From Planctomycetota bacterium (GTDB taxonomy: Bacteria > Planctomycetota > SZUA-567), in assembly GCA_020861125.1 (NCBI GenBank), contig JAJBSZ010000268.1, positions 1 to 14,884 of the forward strand: DNA of 14,884 nt, given 5' to 3'. The position numbers were made by a program, and so were the translations under genes. This document shows, piece by piece, positions 7,021 through 13,245 of the stretch (position 1 is the stretch's first letter; every line of letters begins with the position of its first letter). A model generated the notes under the pieces. It made no database searches. It was not told where the DNA came from and saw only the letters and a list, made by a program, of their open reading frames with translations.

Positions 7021-7769
7021 GGCAGAACTCCTGTTGGCGCCCCCGCCACCTGGATTTCCTGCCCGGTCCGGGCGGCATCGGACTCCAGACGGGTCGCCTC
7101 TTCTTCTCCAGCCCAGAACCCGCGGCGTTCGCGCATGGCCGCCAGCTGCAGGAGCACGTACCGTTTCTTGTATTTGAACGGTTGGGACATATAGACCTTG
7201 GCGTAGCCGTGGGACACCATGGCTTCGTTCAGGTTGGTACCGTCCTCGAGATGGACGTAGGCGAGTTCCCGCCCGTAGTCGTCGGTGCGGTTGGTTTCGT
7301 ACTCGAGCCAGCAGCGTTTGCCCTGGGCGAGGGAGCGGGCGTAGCGGGTGGCCTCTTTGCCCATGGCGATCATCTGGTGCTTGTCGGCGATGTTTCCCAT
7401 CCGGCCGAGATCCCGGAAAAGATGGTTGTTCTCGCTCGATTCCGGCGTGTCGATGCCTAGCAGCCGGACCTTTACCCCGTCGTCAACCTCCAGGGTATCG
7501 CCGTCGATGATCCGGGAAATCCGCCGCCAGGGCGCGTGGGCCGGTTTGGCGACTGGCGGGTCCGGGCTGGCTTGCATCCGTTGCAACGTGGTCGGCTTGA
7601 GGCCGAGATCGGCATAGGCGGCAAAGATCCGGGCCTTGTCGCCAGGCGCCAGGCCGAAATACTGGTAGGCATAATAAAACAGCGCCGTGGCGCTGGCGAT
7701 CAGATAACTGATGCTGCGGATCCAGCCGGCGAGGGACCGGCCGCGGCGTTTCCGTTTTTTCCTGGCCAT
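7017..7769 (-). CDS. Membrane-anchored thermonuclease-like (SNase) protein
   Basis: Predicted Ca2+-dependent nuclease of the staphylococcal nuclease family. The 250-aa product starts with the basic segment MARKKRKRRG, followed by one hydrophobic helix at about 16-37, giving a signal anchor that would place the nuclease domain outside the cytoplasmic membrane. The SNase domain is about 83-220. Catalytic positions are all present: Asp91 in IDGDT, Arg102, Asp107 and Glu110 in RLLGIDTPE, and Arg167 in DDYGR. These match Asp21, Arg35, Asp40, Glu43 and Arg87 of the staphylococcal enzyme, so activity is expected. ATG at 7769 is chosen over an upstream TTG at 7805, because the TTG overlaps the predicted -10 (7810-7805). 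A promoter TTGAGA-N18-TATACT precedes it, and the GNAT gene follows with an ATGA overlap. Confidence 0.88.
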   Translation of the reverse strand: MARKKRKRRGRSLAGWIRSISYLIASATALFYYAYQYFGLAPGDKARIFAAYADLGLKPTTLQRMQASPDPPVAKPAHAPWRRISRIIDGDTLEVDDGVKVRLLGIDTPESSENNHLFRDLGRMGNIADKHQMIAMGKEATRYARSLAQGKRCWLEYETNRTDDYGRELAYVHLEDGTNLNEAMVSHGYAKVYMSQPFKYKKRYVLLQLAAMRERRGFWAGEEEATRLESDAARTGQEIQVAGAPTGVLP

Positions 7770-7804
7770 AGGACGCGCACCCTTTCTCCCGGGAGAACAG
7801 GGCA

Positions 7805-7834
7805 AGTATAGGAAAACCCACGACCCGTTCTCAA
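7805..7834 (-). promoter_or_regulatory. Sigma70-type promoter of the thermonuclease-GNAT operon
   Basis: On the minus strand, TTGAGA (7834-7829) and TATACT (7810-7805) are 18 nt apart. The thermonuclease ATG lies 35 nt downstream of the -10. This makes the two-gene operon independent of the phosphatase gene that ends at 7917. Confidence 0.6.
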
Positions 7835-7916
7835 GAGTGTGTGTCCGCTGCCGGGTGGCGCCACGCCCGACGGGAGGTCCGGGAAGCGCGGAAGGGCATC
7901 GGGCGCCGGCGGGAGA

Positions 7917-9095
7917 TCAGATGAAGCGCAGGGACGTGGTTTTCAGGTAGTTCTCGCTCAGGGCGGCGGCGATCCGTTTCAGGATGTTCCGGCGGATCTC
8001 CAGGTCAACCGGCAGGTTCGGATCCTGGTGGGCCTCGTTGATCCGGGTTCCCACCAGAAATTCGATGTTGTCCGAATCCAGCAGCAGATCGATGAGCCGG
8101 TCCGCCGGATCGCCGCTCCCGGAAATTTCCCGTGCTTCCAGCCGGCGGGCCACATGGGTGAGGGTGATGACGCCCTCGGTCACCAGATCCACCCCGTCCA
8201 TACGGGAGCAGGGCGGGATGGTGGAGCCGCGCGGCGGCAGTTCCGTCTCGATGGCGCAGCCCCATTCCCGGGCGATGAGGTTGGCGGTGGTGCCGCCGCA
8301 GACCGCCTTGCGGCCGGGAAAATTGTCGAGGATGGAGGCGCACTCCGCGTCGCGATCCTCGTCATAGGGCGGACCCGAGAGCACCAGCAGCCGGCGGGGC
8401 TGGCGGAAATACATCACCAGACAGCTGGTGTCGTCCAGCGGCTGGCCGTTCGGCTCGATTTCCATCGACGCCGCGACGACTGCCTGGGACAGCTCGCGGC
8501 TGGAGATGGTGGGATTACCGAGGATGGTTTCGGAAAGAAAATTCTGCAATCCCTCCCGCCGCCAGCCCAAGGGGTAGGCCATGGTGCCGATGCCCGCCTG
8601 GGTGACGCCGTCGGAACAGACCACGATGCGGTCGCCCGCCGCCATGGCGGTCTCGGAAATGCGCATGTGGCGGCTGGGAAATATTTTTGACGTCAGAACC
8701 CGGGCCGGCACATCGTCCGGCAGGCCTTCGCGCATGATGATGCATTCGGGATTTCCCTCCTCCACCACCCGGATCAGACCCTCCTGATCGCAGTCCACGA
8801 TGGAGAAGGTGGCATAGCTGATCTTCCGCACCTGGCACACGGGCAGGGATTCCATCATGACCTCGCAGGACCGGAGGAGATCCTTGTCGGCCGCGACGAA
8901 GCGGAGGGCCATGTTGGCGGTCATGGACGCGAGGATATTGGCCTTGACGCCGCTCCCCAGGCCGTCCGAGAGCACGGCGATCAGCCGGCCCTCGTTGTGG
9001 AAGCGCTTGGAGACGAAGGCGTCACCACAGACGTTCTGGTTGTATTTGCGGCAGGCGTGATGGTGGACGTCGATAAACAGGGCGTCGTGGTTCAT
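7917..9095 (-). CDS. SpoIIE/PP2C-family serine phosphatase with extra C-terminal domain
   Basis: Predicted metal-dependent Ser/Thr protein phosphatase. The SpoIIE/PP2C domain covers about 5-230. Metal-ligand acidic residues are visible as Asp25 (VCGDAF), Asp44 (LSDGLGSG), Asp162 (CSDGVTQ) and Asp221/222 (LDDTSC). Residues ~235-392 add a domain of about 155 residues with GGTTANLIARE (268-277) and VDLVTEGVITLTHV (302-315), which I cannot assign. There is no membrane segment, so it is likely cytosolic. Its ATG overlaps the HydS stop as ATGA, strongly implying coupled synthesis and a shared signalling task. Group C (putative sensory) [FeFe]-hydrogenases are known to be encoded near phosphatases, so it is a plausible output of the H2/redox sensor. 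Its target is unknown: no anti-sigma or STAS gene is in the window. Confidence 0.9.
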   Translation of the reverse strand: MNHDALFIDVHHHACRKYNQNVCGDAFVSKRFHNEGRLIAVLSDGLGSGVKANILASMTANMALRFVAADKDLLRSCEVMMESLPVCQVRKISYATFSIVDCDQEGLIRVVEEGNPECIIMREGLPDDVPARVLTSKIFPSRHMRISETAMAAGDRIVVCSDGVTQAGIGTMAYPLGWRREGLQNFLSETILGNPTISSRELSQAVVAASMEIEPNGQPLDDTSCLVMYFRQPRRLLVLSGPPYDEDRDAECASILDNFPGRKAVCGGTTANLIAREWGCAIETELPPRGSTIPPCSRMDGVDLVTEGVITLTHVARRLEAREISGSGDPADRLIDLLLDSDNIEFLVGTRINEAHQDPNLPVDLEIRRNILKRIAAALSENYLKTTSLRFI

Positions 9096-10816
9096 GGCGC
9101 CGTCCCCCCGTCCTCGGCATCCTCGCTGAAGCCTTCGGCGATGGAGCTGAGAAGGATTTCGGTGTCTGCCATGTGTTCGCCCAGACGGCAGGCAATTTCC
9201 TGCACCGTGGCGATGTTGCGGTTGATGACCTCGCGAGCGCGGCGGGCGATCTGGTCCCGGCGCATCTCGTTCTGGGTGACGTCGTCGACGATGGCACCGA
9301 CGGTCTTGTGTTCCTCGATGATGAAGATCTCAATGTCCAGGAGCTGGTCGTTGACTTTGAGGCGTTCGCGCTTGATGTCCTCGCCGGACCGGAGGGCGGC
9401 CCGCAGCAGCTTGCCGATGGGCAGGAGGTCTTCCACCTGGGCTCCGGCCATGCCCGGGTTGGCGGTGAAAGCAGCGAGGGTCTCGTCGCCGCAGATGGCG
9501 GCAAAGGGTTCGTTGGATTCGATTATCCGGAGGTCGCTGCCGACGATCACCACCCCCGACGGCATGCAGCGGAGGAGGGCGTTGGCCTTGCGCTGGGCGA
9601 TGGAACGCATGTAGGACGCGCACATGCTGGTCTCGGCGTCGCCGGACAGCAGGGCGCGGGCGAATTTGCGGCAGGTGTCGTAGCCGCAGGCGCCGCAGTT
9701 GAGCTCGTCCTCGGGCGTTTCTTTGCCGACCCGGGACATCGCCTCTTTGATGGCCGCTTCGTTCCAGACCCGCTCCGGCGAGGCGTTGGCCTGGTACTCC
9801 ATGCCTACCCGCAGCCCCGGCCGTTTGCCGGGCGGCCCGATTTTGGCGTTATCGCGGATGGCCAGGATGCCGTCGATGGGAGAAGGGTCCTTGGTGGAAC
9901 AGGGCCCGTTGACGCAGCCACCGAGGCAGGCCAGTCCTTCCAGGAAAAACGGCGGCGTCATGTCCTGGTTTTTGAGCTCCCGGAGGGAATCGGCGAGGCG
10001 CCGCAGGCCGGAGATGGATTGCATGCGTACCGACGGCGGACAGTCGTAATGGACCATGGTCTCCACCATGCCGCCCTCCAGCGGATACAGGGCGCCTTCG
10101 GCCGAGTGTTCCGGCACGAAAACGTCGCCGGGACCGGGATTGATCAGGGCGGGGTTGATGCTCCGTTCGCCCAGCCAGCCGTCAAGCTCCGCGAAGGTGA
10201 TGGCCAGGTTCATGAGCTCGGGATGGGTGTCGGCTTCGGTTTTCTTGGCGGCGCAGGGACCGATGAATACCACGGCGATGTCCGGCCCGAAATGCTCGCG
10301 CAGCATCCGGCAGTGGGTGAGGGCGGGCGAGGCGATTTTCGTGATCCGGCCGGCGAGTTCCGGCACATGTTTTCGGACCAGATCCACCACCGCCGGACAG
10401 GCGCTGGAGATGTGCAGCCCGCAGTCGGCTTCGGACAGCTCGTTGGCCAGGGCGGCTGATACCTCCTGGGCGCCGAGGGCGGTTTCGCTCACCCCGGCGA
10501 AGCCGAGGCGGCGCAGGGCGGCGATGATCTGCCCCGGCTGCCATTCAGGATGGACCGCCACCCAGCTCGGCGCCAGAGACGCGTACACCGGCGTTCCGCT
10601 GCCGATGAGAAAGCGCACCCGGCCCACGTCGTTGCGGATGATTTTGGCGCCGGAGGGGCAGATGCGGACGCACCGCCCGCAGGCGACGCAGCGTTCCGCC
10701 ACGATGTAGGCGCGCTCATTTTCCACCCGGATTGCCTTAACCGGACATTCGCGGACGCATTTGTAGCAGTCCTGGCACTCGGTTTCCTGAGTATAGACGG
10801 GGAAGAGGTGCTGCAT
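9092..10816 (-). CDS. hydS: HydS-like putative sensory [FeFe]-hydrogenase with PAS domain
   Basis: The 574-aa protein has two ferredoxin-type 4Fe-4S sites (Cys14/17/20/24 and Cys43/46/49/53), then a hydrogenase catalytic domain (about 70-340). H-cluster cysteines are all present: Cys140 (SSACPA), Cys188 (GPCAAKK), Cys297 and Cys301 (ACLGGC). The residue before Cys140, the proton-relay cysteine of catalytic enzymes (TSCCP), is Ala139, as reported for group C sensory hydrogenases. A further 4Fe-4S site follows (Cys374/377/382/399, CGACGYDTC) and a PAS domain at about 403-515. A helical tail ends the protein. Expected role is sensing H2 or redox state and signalling through the coupled phosphatase, rather than bulk H2 turnover. 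ATG at 10816 has GGGAG 6 nt upstream and lies 1 nt after the ferredoxin stop. No HydE/F/G maturase is in the window. Confidence 0.92.
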   Translation of the reverse strand: MQHLFPVYTQETECQDCYKCVRECPVKAIRVENERAYIVAERCVACGRCVRICPSGAKIIRNDVGRVRFLIGSGTPVYASLAPSWVAVHPEWQPGQIIAALRRLGFAGVSETALGAQEVSAALANELSEADCGLHISSACPAVVDLVRKHVPELAGRITKIASPALTHCRMLREHFGPDIAVVFIGPCAAKKTEADTHPELMNLAITFAELDGWLGERSINPALINPGPGDVFVPEHSAEGALYPLEGGMVETMVHYDCPPSVRMQSISGLRRLADSLRELKNQDMTPPFFLEGLACLGGCVNGPCSTKDPSPIDGILAIRDNAKIGPPGKRPGLRVGMEYQANASPERVWNEAAIKEAMSRVGKETPEDELNCGACGYDTCRKFARALLSGDAETSMCASYMRSIAQRKANALLRCMPSGVVIVGSDLRIIESNEPFAAICGDETLAAFTANPGMAGAQVEDLLPIGKLLRAALRSGEDIKRERLKVNDQLLDIEIFIIEEHKTVGAIVDDVTQNEMRRDQIARRAREVINRNIATVQEIACRLGEHMADTEILLSSIAEGFSEDAEDGGTAP

Positions 10817-10817
10817 G

Positions 10818-11126
10818 TCATTCTCCCTTGCCGTGGCCCACCCGACGCCGGACCGAAGTCCGGGTAGGGGAGGAGGTGCCGGAACCGAGGAGGGATTCCA
10901 GGAGGTCGAGAAGGACACCGTCGTCGATGCCCTGGTAGAGGACGCCGTCGATCTTCATGTTTGGACCCTGGCTGCAGCGGTCTTCGCACCGGAGCCCGGA
11001 GAGGGCCACCTTGTCCTCCCAGCCGCGATCCTTGATCAGATCCTCCAGGCGCTCCAGCAGCACATTGTTGCCCCGGGCAAAACAGGAACTGCCCATGCAC
11101 AGGGCGATGGTAACCTTGTCGGCCAT
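10818..11126 (-). CDS. Thioredoxin-like [2Fe-2S] ferredoxin (NuoE-like)
   Basis: A 102-aa protein of the thioredoxin-like 2Fe-2S ferredoxin family, related to the C-terminal domain of NuoE/HydC subunits. The four cluster ligands are visible as Cys10 and Cys15 (CMGSSC) and a downstream CxxxC pair in LRCEDRCSQGPN, followed by IDGVLYQGI. The last ~20 residues are basic and look unstructured. ATG at 11126 has a perfect AAGGAG 8 nt upstream. The stop TGA is 1 nt from the HydS ATG, so the two are translationally coupled, and this protein probably delivers electrons to HydS. An extended -10 promoter lies about 110 nt upstream. Confidence 0.92.
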   Translation of the reverse strand: MADKVTIALCMGSSCFARGNNVLLERLEDLIKDRGWEDKVALSGLRCEDRCSQGPNMKIDGVLYQGIDDGVLLDLLESLLGSGTSSPTRTSVRRRVGHGKGE

Positions 11127-11237
11127 TGTCCGGTCTCCTTGCGTGGTGGTATGCGGGCATTGGTGGTGGGATACCGCTGACGCCGTGGGCTTCCTCCAGG
11201 GACGTGTTGACGGCGTGGCAACCGGTTTCACGCTCTC

Positions 11238-11246
11238 AGTATACCA
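11238..11246 (-). promoter_or_regulatory. Extended -10 promoter of the ferredoxin-hydS-phosphatase operon
   Basis: The minus strand reads TGGTATACT, a full extended -10 (TGn plus TATACT). The sequence 17 nt upstream (about TACCTG) is a poor -35, consistent with an extended -10 or activator-dependent promoter. The heptamer GTGAAAC occurs on the minus strand at 11276-11270 and again at 11231-11225, bracketing the promoter. The transcript leader would be about 105 nt. Confidence 0.55.
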
Positions 11247-11344
11247 TAAAACGGCGCGGCCAGGTAGTCGTTTCACCGAAAACCCGGCCCACCGGCCCAC
11301 CGGCGCCCGCCGGCGACCGTTTTGGAATTCCGTATGGGGACGGG

Positions 11345-11995
11345 TCAGGTGGCTTCGATGACCTTGCAACGGACGAGGAGTTCGGCCAACCCGGCCGACA
11401 GGTCTTCCCGCTGGACCAGGACGTTTTCCGGCACGGTGAGCATGACCGGGGCGAAATTCCAGATGCGGGTGATGCCCGCCGCGACCACGAGATCCGCCAC
11501 CTCTTGGGCCGCCGCCGCCGGCACGGTCAAGACGGCCGTCTTGATGTGGAGCCTCCCCACCATGCTGGCCAGCTTTTCCAGCGGCAGCACCTCCACGGCG
11601 TGGGTGCGGCGACCGATCCGGTCCGGTTCGATGTCAAAGGCGGCGACGAAATTCAGCCCGTGTTTCTTGAACCCGCTGTATCCGAGAATGGCGGATCCGA
11701 GGTTGCCGACGCCAACCAGGATGGCGTCGTAGGGGTTGTTCCAGCCGAGAAAATTCTCGATATCGTCGATGAGCGCGGCGACGGTATAGCCCACCCCGGT
11801 CTTGCCGGTGGCGCCAGTCATCTCGATATCCTTTTTCACCAGGGGAACGGGTTGCCCCGCCGCTTCGGCCAGGGCGATGGCAGATACGATCTCCCGGCCT
11901 TGCTTGTGAAACGTACGGAGGATATTGAGGTAAAAAGGCAGACGACGGATACCGGGCAAACTGCCCACGCGCACGGAATTCACTTTACTGGTCAT
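11345..11995 (-). CDS. rex: Redox-sensing transcriptional repressor Rex
   Basis: Rex represses fermentation and hydrogenase genes and leaves DNA when NADH/NAD+ rises. The 216-aa protein has the N-terminal winged helix at about 13-85, with RRLPFYLNILRTF, the recognition segment VKKDIEMTGATGKTGVGY (53-70), and LIDDIENFLG. The Rossmann domain starts with the NADH-binding loop GVGNLG (95-100), then FVAAFDIEPDRIG (116-128). Length matches typical Rex (about 210 aa). I chose ATG at 11995 because AGAGG lies just upstream and N-terminal family similarity begins there; in-frame ATGs at 12010 and 12043 lack good ribosome-binding sites. It has its own promoter at 12058-12086. The hydrogenase-sensor operon is the obvious candidate target, 218 nt downstream of its stop on the same strand. 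Confidence 0.93.
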   Translation of the reverse strand: MTSKVNSVRVGSLPGIRRLPFYLNILRTFHKQGREIVSAIALAEAAGQPVPLVKKDIEMTGATGKTGVGYTVAALIDDIENFLGWNNPYDAILVGVGNLGSAILGYSGFKKHGLNFVAAFDIEPDRIGRRTHAVEVLPLEKLASMVGRLHIKTAVLTVPAAAAQEVADLVVAAGITRIWNFAPVMLTVPENVLVQREDLSAGLAELLVRCKVIEAT

Positions 11996-12020
11996 TATAT
12001 CCTCTGACATCCGGCCTACG

Positions 12021-12036
12021 CGGGCACCCGTGCCCG
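12021..12036. repeat. Dyad in the rex 5' leader
   Basis: CGGGCACCCGTGCCCG is a near-perfect dyad: six-base arms CGGGCA and TGCCCG plus an inner C-G pair. It lies between the predicted rex transcription start and the rex start codon. It does not resemble the usual Rex box (TTGTGA-N6-TCACAA). It could be an operator for another factor or a leader hairpin. Confidence 0.4.
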
Positions 12037-12057
12037 ACGTCACTGCAGATGGATATA

Positions 12058-12086
12058 AATATATTTTTCCTTAATATTCGTGTCAA
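12058..12086 (-). promoter_or_regulatory. Strong sigma70-type promoter of rex
   Basis: The minus strand carries consensus TTGACA (12086-12081), a 17-nt spacer and TATATT (12063-12058). The surrounding DNA is AT-rich in an otherwise GC-rich region. Transcription would start near 12051, leaving a leader of about 55 nt to the ATG at 11995. No clear Rex box overlaps it. Confidence 0.75.
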
Positions 12087-12228
12087 GTTTCATCTTTTCT
12101 CCCGCGGCATTTGGAGCGGTAGGTGGTGTCCGGGCGCGGCGCATCGGCGCGGACGTGAACTACAATTATATGGGGAAGCGTCGGTGGCGGTCGTCGAAGG
12201 AGGCGTTCATGCCGGTGGGAAACCATCT

Positions 12229-12270
12229 AAAAAAAAACCGCACGGGAGCGATACGTTTCGCTCCCGTGCG
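12229..12270 (-). terminator. Rho-independent terminator of the XRE gene
   Basis: A 12-bp perfect stem (CGCACGGGAGCG at 12239-12250 with CGCTCCCGTGCG at 12259-12270) with an 8-nt loop. On the minus strand it is followed by nine T residues (12237-12229). It begins 12 nt after the XRE stop codon, and separates that gene from rex. Confidence 0.92.
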
Positions 12271-12281
12271 AGGTGGGTGTA

Positions 12282-12755
12282 TCAGACGTTGGTGAGCATG
12301 GAGCCCGTTCGCTCGAAGGTCACCGTTATTTTGATGCCTCTGGCGGTAAGTTTGCGGGTGAGGATGTCCACTGCCCAGAGGTAATGGTTAATGTCTTCTT
12401 CATCCGTCGTATCAGGCATGTTGGTTATGCGTCGGCTGAGTTCGCCGCCCAGGGTGTGGCTGCCGAGAATATCGCGGTTTTCCAGGACACCGGGCAAGGC
12501 GATATTCTGGCTGCCTTCCTGGCGGTGGTCACGCCGGAACCATTCCACCGTGGTACCGAAGAATTTTGCGATTTCCTCCAACCGGAGCTCGTCGGGCGTG
12601 CGCTTGCCACTTTCCCACGGCGACCATTGTTGCGGCGATACACCGAAGGATTCGGCACAGCGTTTGCCGCCGCCGCGCCCGGGAAAATTTTTCAAGCGGC
12701 AATCACGAATATTCCGGGCGATGTTTTCTCGCAGTGCATTGGGCATCTTTCCCAT
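12282..12755 (-). CDS. XRE-family helix-turn-helix transcriptional regulator
   Basis: The 157-aa protein has an N-terminal XRE/Cro-type HTH at about 8-72: ENIARNIRDCR, then CAESFGVSPQQWSPWESGKRTP containing the turn and recognition helix, then LEEIAKFFGTTVEWF. The C-terminal half (80-157) is an unassigned region, probably for dimerisation or ligand binding, with DEEDINHYLWAVDILTRKL helical in character. The ATG at 12755 has GGAAGGGAAGA immediately upstream; an ATG three codons later is an alternative. The gene has its own terminator and a likely promoter about 200 nt upstream. Several short dyads in its leader could be its own operators. Regulated genes are unknown; rex is the next gene downstream but is behind a terminator and its own promoter. 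Confidence 0.88.
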   Translation of the reverse strand: MGKMPNALRENIARNIRDCRLKNFPGRGGGKRCAESFGVSPQQWSPWESGKRTPDELRLEEIAKFFGTTVEWFRRDHRQEGSQNIALPGVLENRDILGSHTLGGELSRRITNMPDTTDEEDINHYLWAVDILTRKLTARGIKITVTFERTGSMLTNV

Positions 12756-13162
12756 TCTTCCCTTCCTTAAACTGTTGTTCGTACTCTGTCGCGTGATAAT
12801 TTTTCTTATCTTTCAGGTGGTGCGTCAGCCAAGGATGCCACAAGAACATACTTCCAGTCCTCAATAGCCGGTCCGGACCGACTGCTCGTATCCACGGTAA
12901 ACCCATATGAGGGCGCGTATGGGCTTGTCATTAACGATTATAGCTACGTTGTCATTATACCGTGTAAGTTAACCAGTTCAAGTTAGTTTATTTTGCCAAT
13001 TTTGTCAATAATAAGTTTACAGGCAAACTGAACGGTTTAAGTCACCGGCAGTATTCGGTATACCCAAATGGACGTTGCCGAAAGTTTTGTCACAAAGAAA
13101 AAACATTCTGGCTCCCATCCCTAAGAACAACGGTGGAACCATACCAGCCAATGGGGATTTTA
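12756..13162. other. AT-rich non-coding leader region upstream of the XRE gene
   Basis: No supported gene lies here. A 67-codon minus-strand frame (12906-12703) overlaps the XRE start, has no ribosome-binding site and resembles nothing I know. The region holds a promoter (12954-12981), a perfect 12-bp palindrome CGGTCCGGACCG (12869-12880), GATAA-N6-TTATC (12795-12810), CCCATA-N10-TATGGG (12902-12923) and AAGTTA direct repeats (12966-12985). Base composition is clearly more AT-rich than the flanking genes. From about 12990 to 13160 I see nothing beyond AT-rich sequence. Confidence 0.6.
12954..12981 (-). promoter_or_regulatory. Candidate promoter of the XRE gene
   Basis: On the minus strand, TTGAAC (12981-12976), a 16-nt spacer and a consensus TATAAT (12959-12954). 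This gives a leader of roughly 190 nt before the XRE ATG at 12755. A second TATAAT (12942-12937) lies just downstream without a good -35. Two AAGTTA repeats (12966-12971 and 12980-12985, plus strand) overlap the -35 and spacer, placing them where a repressor could act. Confidence 0.55.
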
Positions 13163-13194
13163 ATAAAGACCCCGCCACGAGGCGGGGTCTTTAT
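13163..13194 (-). terminator. Terminator hairpin after the GAF-HTH regulator
   Basis: A 14-bp perfect stem, ATAAAGACCCCGCC (13163-13176) and its complement (13181-13194), with loop ACGA. The stem ends in A/T pairs on both sides, so each strand shows a short T-rich run after the GC core. It lies about 50 nt past the stop codon of the GAF-HTH gene and ends transcription on the minus strand; it may work in both directions. Confidence 0.85.
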
Positions 13195-13245
13195 AAAGTT
13201 AAAACTACCCTGATACCAGCGTTGCTCCGAGCGGTATACAAATTC

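Noticed and set aside
9173..10459. 428-codon plus-strand open frame
   Set aside because: Antisense to hydS, whose cysteine motifs prove the minus-strand reading.
11281..11330. GC-rich CCGGCCCACC repeats as a rex terminator
   Set aside because: Several short stems are possible and TTTT follows on the minus strand, but no stem is long and unique enough to call a terminator.
12703..12906. 67-codon minus-strand frame overlapping the XRE start
   Set aside because: No ribosome-binding site, overlaps the XRE gene by 53 nt, and resembles no known protein. It lies in a leader with several dyads.
13093..13103. TTTTGTCACAAA-like palindrome as a Rex box
   Set aside because: It holds a Rex-like half (TCACAA) but the TTTGT-C-ACAAA dyad has 1-nt spacing, not the 6-nt spacing of a Rex site, and no gene start is near.
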